Of a stretch of 64,000 nt of DNA, positions 57,486-64,000 are shown piece after piece. Numbering within the stretch: position 1 is the first letter of the stretch; every line of letters begins with the position of its first letter. Source of the DNA: Taxawa tesnikishii (nom. ined.). Taxonomy: Eukaryota; Ascomycota; Dothideomycetes; Dothideales. The notes beneath the pieces are model-generated. The model made no database searches. It was given only the letters and a program-made list of their open reading frames with translations, and was not told the DNA's origin. The stretch covers positions 1,247,501 to 1,311,500 of the forward strand of contig JAPDRO010000007.1 of assembly GCA_030247885.1 (NCBI GenBank), written 5' to 3'. The position numbers and the translations under genes were made by a program.

Positions 57486-58200
57486 TTATGGTGCATGCAC
57501 CGGCTTGTCGTCTACGTATTCCTCTTCCCGTATTCCGTCCTTCGTGACCACCTTCACCATGACGCCCTTGAAGTCAATCGGCAACCTCCTCTTCAGCTCA
57601 TCCGTGCACATTCTCAGAATCTTCATTCCCTGCTCGAAGCTGATGTCCGGGTGGTGATGCTTGTCGAGGATGGATAAGCAGTAGTACTGCGCGTATCCGT
57701 GCGCGGCGTATGGGAGAGGAGCGGCGGATGCCAGGTAATCGATCCAGTAGAGCGTAGGCTTGTCGTGTACGGAGTCGTAGCCGCCGAGAAGCAGGTTGAC
57801 GTTGTAGGGCTTGCGCGAGCGAAGGGCCTTGGCGAGCTCATTTCTTACGAAAGATGCCACAGCGGAGGGGCAAGATCAGTCCCGTTCCGCATGCTGTCCA
57901 GTTGTACGTTGGCCTGCACGTATTCTGCGAATTGAACTAGACGACGCCGTCAGCGTTGGTGTCACAGGTTGGCACATGGGTGTCAGTACCGGTGTCTCCA
58001 GCTTCGCCGCTGAAAGCCATGAGATTGTGCTTGTTCAGTTGTCGCGTCTTGTCATCCGAAGCCTTGAGGATGGTCGCGCCGCGCATGACAGCCTTGGATG
58101 CAGCGATAATGGTAAAGTCTTTGCCTTTGATTCCGAGAAGCACCTCCCTGCGTTCCAGGTCAGTGTTGAACATACAAGTAGGCTAAGAGTTTGCTCACAT
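57486..58200 (-). CDS. PRE1: 20S proteasome subunit beta type-2 (yeast Pre1), one apparent frame break
   Basis: Exons 58200..58199, 58147..57990 and 57936..57486; 203 residues if one missing base is supplied. The start codon is split: AT at the end of exon 1, then a 51-nt intron (gtgagc...aacgcag) and G at the start of exon 2, giving MEVLLGIKGKDF, which matches the family start. ASSKAV-type sequence IIAASKAVMRGATILKASDDKTRQL, then NLMAFSGEAGDTVQFAEYVQANVQL, FVRNELAKALRSRKPYNVNLLLGGYD and PTLYWIDYLASAAPLPYAAHGYAQYYCLSILDKHHHPDIS follow. It is a non-catalytic beta subunit (no N-terminal Thr). The frame shifts at GGGG (plus strand) 57868-57871, in LAPSAVASF. It is divergent from UTP13. Confidence 0.92.
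58148..58198 (-). other. PRE1 intron that splits the start codon
   Basis: AT|gtgagcaaac...ggaacgcag|G. An alternative ATG inside this intron (58173) would be in frame and would add ten residues (MFNTDLERRE) that the family does not have. Confidence 0.7.
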
Positions 58201-58578
58201 GTTGGCGACGGGATCTGTAGTCGACTGGGTGGTCTACGAAGGGAACGAGAAGCGCTGTAGTGGCTGTAGATGGAGTTGTATGCGGATGGCGTCTAATGAA
58301 GCTGTCTGTCTGTCTGTCTGTGTCTGTACAAGTGCTCTGAGTGACGACGACGCGGTCGTGCCTGGAATGTCGCAGCTCCAACCGCGCTAGAATCGGATCT
58401 AATCTTATCAGCAATCTCCGGCGCAAGATTATTCTGCAATGGCAATCCCGCCAACACTTTATATCACTACGTTATTCGTCTGACTTTACTCTCGATCGTT
58501 CCTCTGCACCTTTAGTACTGTCATCGCCGTTCATTATAGTTTGTTCTTGCACTTGGGCGCATTCCTGCTGCACCAGTC
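58201..58578. promoter_or_regulatory. Divergent promoter region of PRE1 and UTP13, with a TGTC microsatellite
   Basis: 378 bp between the two start codons. A tgtctgtctgtctgtctgtgtctg tract (58303-58326) lies in the middle. Both genes serve basic protein turnover or ribosome production, so shared control is possible but not shown. Confidence 0.4.
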
Positions 58579-61510
58579 ATGGCCTACAAGGCCGAGTTTA
58601 AGACCACCTTCGAACCAAGCAAAATTATACAGCCCATCTATACCGGCGGCAGTGTCGCGCTCAGCCAAGACGGTAGAGTGCTTGCGGCATGTGTGGGCGA
58701 GGATGTGCTGCTGAGCGACCTATCGACCGGCGCACATCTCGCCAGAATCGAGGGCGTAAGTAGCTGGCGCATCCGTACGTCTGGTTGCAAGACTGACGGG
58801 TTGACAAAGTACGCAGGATGGCGAAGCTATAACCATCTTAGCACTGGCACCTGACGCATCCTTTGTGACACTATGTTCCCGATCGCTTTCTATGCGCATA
58901 TTCGCGCTCAGCCCCTCGGAAGACGCCATTGAGACCCAGCTGGTCCGGAGTCTCAAACCTCATACAGCGCCTGTCGTTACCGCGACTGTCGATTCGACGG
59001 GGACCTTACTGGCCACTGGAGGAGCAGATGGAGTCGTCAAGGTTTGGGATGTTCGGGAGGCTACGCGACGCATACTTTCCACGGACACAGTGGCGTCATA
59101 TCAGCGCTGCACTTTTTCCAGGTAGAGATATCAGCCTCCGACCCCAAGCACAAGAGCCGGAAGCGCAAGAGCAGGAGCGGCAGCGAAGACACAATAGACG
59201 GACTTCCTACGGAGACAACCGTTGGCTTCCGTCTTGCTTCAGGTGGTGAAGATGGAAGAATCAGGGTATGGGATCTCCACAAGAGCAAGAGCATCGCGGT
59301 GCTTGAGTCGCACGTGTCAGTTGTACGGAGCCTGGATTTTTCAAGCGAACAGAACGTGCTGTTGTCGGCCAGCCGGGACAAGACAGCAATTGCTTGGGAT
59401 GCGAAGAGCTGGCAGGTCAGGAGCACTGTTCCTGTTCTGGAGGAGCTCGAGAGCGCGGGTTTTGTCGCAAACGGAGAATACTTCTACACCGGCGGAGAAA
59501 CTGCGCGGATAAGAATATGGGATCTGGGCGGCAACGAAAGGACACGGGAGCAAGAAGCTGGTGTGGAGACTGAAGCAATTCTAGACGTTCTTCACTATCC
59601 GAGCCTTTCCTTCCTTCTGTCTGTTCATGCAGATCAGACGCTGGTCTTGCACTCACTGGGCCCCCTTGATGAAGGCTTAGAGGCTGGTGTGTTATCTCCT
59701 TTGCCGGTCATGCGTCGTATCTCTGGTACACACGACGAGGTTATCGACCTTGCATATGTTGGAACCGACAAATCTCTTCTGGCACTGGCGACCAACCTCG
59801 AAGACATTCGACTCATCAGCCTGGACTCTGCGGAGGGCGCGACCGAAGATGCCACAAGAGCTCCCTACTTTGGCGCGGACGTCGGTCTGCTGAAAGGACA
59901 TACGGACATTGTCATTACTCTCGACACCGACTGGTCAGGTCACTGGCTGGCTACGGGCGCGAAAGACAATAATGCGAAACTGTGGCGGTTGGATCCCGCC
60001 AACTCATCTTATACATGTTATGCTACCTTCACAGGACATGCAGAGTCTATCAGCGCGGTTGCTCTTCCCCATGCTATTCCTACGGCTGGCTCGCAAGCGT
60101 ACAACAAACCACTGGAGCATCCCCCGCCTTCCTCCTAACAGGCAGTCAGGACAAGACCATCAAGCGCTGGGATGTCAGCGCACGCAGAGGCGATGTTGCC
60201 AGTTCGGAGGCTAAATCAGTCCGGGCGACGTATACTCGGAAAGCGCACGAGAAGGACATTAACGCTCTGGATACGTCATACTCTTCAACATCCACTTTGT
60301 TCGCGTCCGCCTCGCAAGATCGGACAGTAAAGATTTGGGATCTCGAGTCCGGAGAATCCATCGGTGTGCTGCGCGGGCACAAGCGAGGCGTGTGGTCCGT
60401 CGCTTTCGCCCCCGTCTATACCTACCATCTCAGGCGAAAGCGGCGCGAGCAGCGGCAACCGAGGCATGGCGGTCACTGGCAGCGGAGACAAGACGGTACG
60501 AATCTGGAGCCTGAACGACTACAGTTGTCTACGCACGTTTGAAGGACACACCAACAGCGTGTTGAAGGTGCTGTGGCTGCCTATACCCAAAGACGCCGAC
60601 AAGAAACGCAACACCAGAGGCGTTCAGGTCGCCAGTGCTGCAGGCGATGGCCTCGTTAAGATATGGGATGCGCAGAGCGGTGAATGTGCGGCTACACTCG
60701 ACAATCACATCGATCGTGTCTGGGCCCTTGCAGTGAAGCCCCCAGTGCCTGCGCTCCAGCGACGCAGGATCCAGGACACAGATGCCATGGAGGATGACGA
60801 GGAGAGCGAGGCAGAATCGCAACTCGAACTCGTGTCCGGCTCCGCTGACTCAACCCTCACTTTCTGGAAAGACACGACACTTCTCACATCCGAGCAGTCC
60901 GCATCCCGGGCCACGGCACGCGTGGAGCAGGATCAAGAACTCCAGAATCACATCCACGCGCAAAACTACCGGGAAGCCATTGTCCTAGCACTGCAGCTGA
61001 ACCATCCGAAACGACTACTAGACCTCTTCACCCGCGTGCTGGACTCGCAGGAGAAGGACGAGGAAGCCTTACGGGCAAGACAGGCGTGGATGAAGTCCTG
61101 GGTAGCTTGGCCGACGAACAGCTCTGGCGACTTATGCTGCGACTGCGAGACTGGAATGCCAATGCACGCACTGCAAGAGTGGCGCAGAGAGTCATGTTTG
61201 CTCTTTTCCGACTTTATCCCAAAGAGAAGTTCGTGCAATTTCGCAAACGGAGGGGAGAAAGGAGGAGCAGCAGCAGGCGGAGGGCATGCTGCCTGCTGAA
61301 GGTGGGAGGAACACTGGCAGGAACGAAAATGTCAAGGATGTCCTTGACGGCTTGAAGGCGTATACTGATAAACACTATGTGCGGTTGGAGAAGATGGCTG
61401 AGGAGCGCTGGGTGCTGCTGTGGACGCTGCAGCAGATGTACGAGACGGCTGGTGATGGCCTGGACGGGCTGGAGGGTGTTAGTGAGGGTTTCATGGCTAA
61501 CGGAGCGTAA
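58579..61510 (+). CDS. UTP13: U3 snoRNP WD40 protein UTP13 (several apparent frame breaks)
   Basis: Exons 58579..58755 and 58817..61510; about 957 residues. UTP13 is a UTP-B subunit of the small-subunit processome in the nucleolus. Two WD40 propellers can be followed: [144 protein letters not shown] and SGSADSTLTFWKD. The C-terminal Utp13 domain starts QELQNHIHAQNYREAIVLALQLNHPKRLLDLF and ends in WVLLWTLQQMYET. The register shifts near 59055, 60121, 60409, 61083 and 61258, mostly in C or G runs. Conservation on both sides argues against decay. Confidence 0.9.
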
Positions 61511-62351
61511 TCTGCTGCTCGTTCAATGTGTCAGATATTGTCAAGTCTTCATTGTACAGATTTTTCCGACGCTGCTTTGATGGAGTGGGCGTGATCTCTT
61601 CACACATGACATGGTGCGATCAAGATTGCCGTTCAATTCCTAATTAGCCGGTCAGCAGCCTTTCGTGCCTGAATTATTGCATGGGTCTGCACGTGGATCT
61701 GCCTTTCGTGCCTGAACCTTGGAACAATATCCCCATACCCCGCCTTCCACTTCTCCGCATGAAAATGAAGATGCACGCCGTACCGGCTATATCGACATGC
61801 AAGCTCATGCAAGCTCTTCCAAGGATGTTTGTGGCTCTGGGAGCTTCGAGCTTCGAGCTTCGGCCTCCAGCTTGGGCTTTCAAGAGCTGTTCTTATACAT
61901 CGACCGACAACCACTGCACCCGCCATCTCTATCCGGTACCCTGCGGGTCGACCTTGATGCAAGCTTGTCAGTTCCTCCAGCTTCTTTACGGATCGACCAC
62001 AGCTAGCAGGCATGTCGGCGCTGCGTGAACTACTCGAGCTTCTACATGCCGCAAGCACGACAGACGGACAGGCTATACTCGAAGAGCACCTCCCCGATCC
62101 GTCAAGCCACAGCGACCCAGACTTCCAATTTGAGGGCCCCTGCTGCTTGCTAAGACGGATACAATGTGATAAATCGATGCATTGATCGTCACCATGCATA
62201 ATCGTGGGAGGGGTAGACATGGGCAAATCAACCGGAACGAAGGACCTGCAATACATAATGCAGGTACGGAGCTTCGAGTTTTTCTCGATTCTCCAGACAT
62301 CACTCGTCCGTCGAGGAAAGGACTAAAGGACTACCGTCGCTCAACTTCACT
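61511..62351. other. Intergenic region
   Basis: 840 bp. Three copies of a 7-bp unit (gcttcga) lie at 61845-61863. A minus-strand frame of 207 codons (61633-62256) has no recognisable feature and I do not call it a gene. Confidence 0.4.

Positions 62352-64000
<1,649 letters not shown>

Noticed and set aside
61633-62256. A 207-codon minus-strand frame
   Set aside because: Composition looks random and it includes a simple repeat; no domain or splice evidence.

Overview
The window is nuclear DNA of a filamentous ascomycete (Pezizomycotina; a Dothideomycete is my best guess, inferred from gene style and not proven). The evidence is dense genes on both strands, many short introns of about 45-90 nt with GT...AG ends and CTNAC-like branch sites, fungal-only proteins (PAN1, NPR3, a Trl1-type tRNA ligase, the MRPS/FYV4 protein mS41), secreted fungal glycoside hydrolases (GH79, GH30) and a fungal BTB family protein. 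I see no transposon, viral element, CRISPR array, rRNA or tRNA.

Layout. 1-9 kb: a CDK7/Kin28 kinase (cut by the left edge), mitochondrial ribosomal protein mS41, an unrecognised multi-pass membrane protein, a Baeyer-Villiger monooxygenase and diphthamide synthetase DPH6. 10-15 kb: secreted GH79 beta-glucuronidase, aldo-keto reductase, MRI1 of methionine salvage, and a small coiled-coil protein. 16-27 kb: PAN1, an ankyrin protein, tRNA ligase and an MFS transporter. 27-32 kb: a looser region with a C2H2-like protein, a membrane ORF, a kinase-like remnant and a 53-residue single-TM microprotein. 32.9-40 kb: indoleamine 2,3-dioxygenase, the 3' relic of a berberine-bridge-type oxidase, a peroxisomal 2-hydroxy-acid oxidase and an amino-acid permease. 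40-50 kb: NPR3, the mitochondrial oxodicarboxylate carrier and DNA2. 50.7-64 kb: an acidic-tailed unknown, a gene-poor 3.7 kb stretch, a BTB protein, proteasome beta subunit PRE1, UTP13, and a GH30 hydrolase cut by the right edge.

Most genes are unrelated housekeeping functions. The only plausible metabolic neighbourhood is 32.9-40 kb (tryptophan oxidation, hydroxy-acid oxidation, amino-acid uptake), with NPR3, a nitrogen-signalling gene, next to it; this grouping is inference.

The most important general observation is that about 25 places in conserved genes lose the reading frame by one base, almost always inside or beside a short run of C, G or A, and almost always as a lost base. Essential genes (PAN1, DNA2, UTP13, PRE1, tRNA ligase) are affected, so uncorrected homopolymer errors in the assembly are far more likely than pseudogenes. 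Gene boundaries below are given across such breaks. Other notable points are two GC-AG introns, a start codon split by an intron in PRE1, microexons of 23 and 28 nt, a 25-bp perfect inverted repeat upstream of the dioxygenase, and small genes easily missed by automatic annotation.
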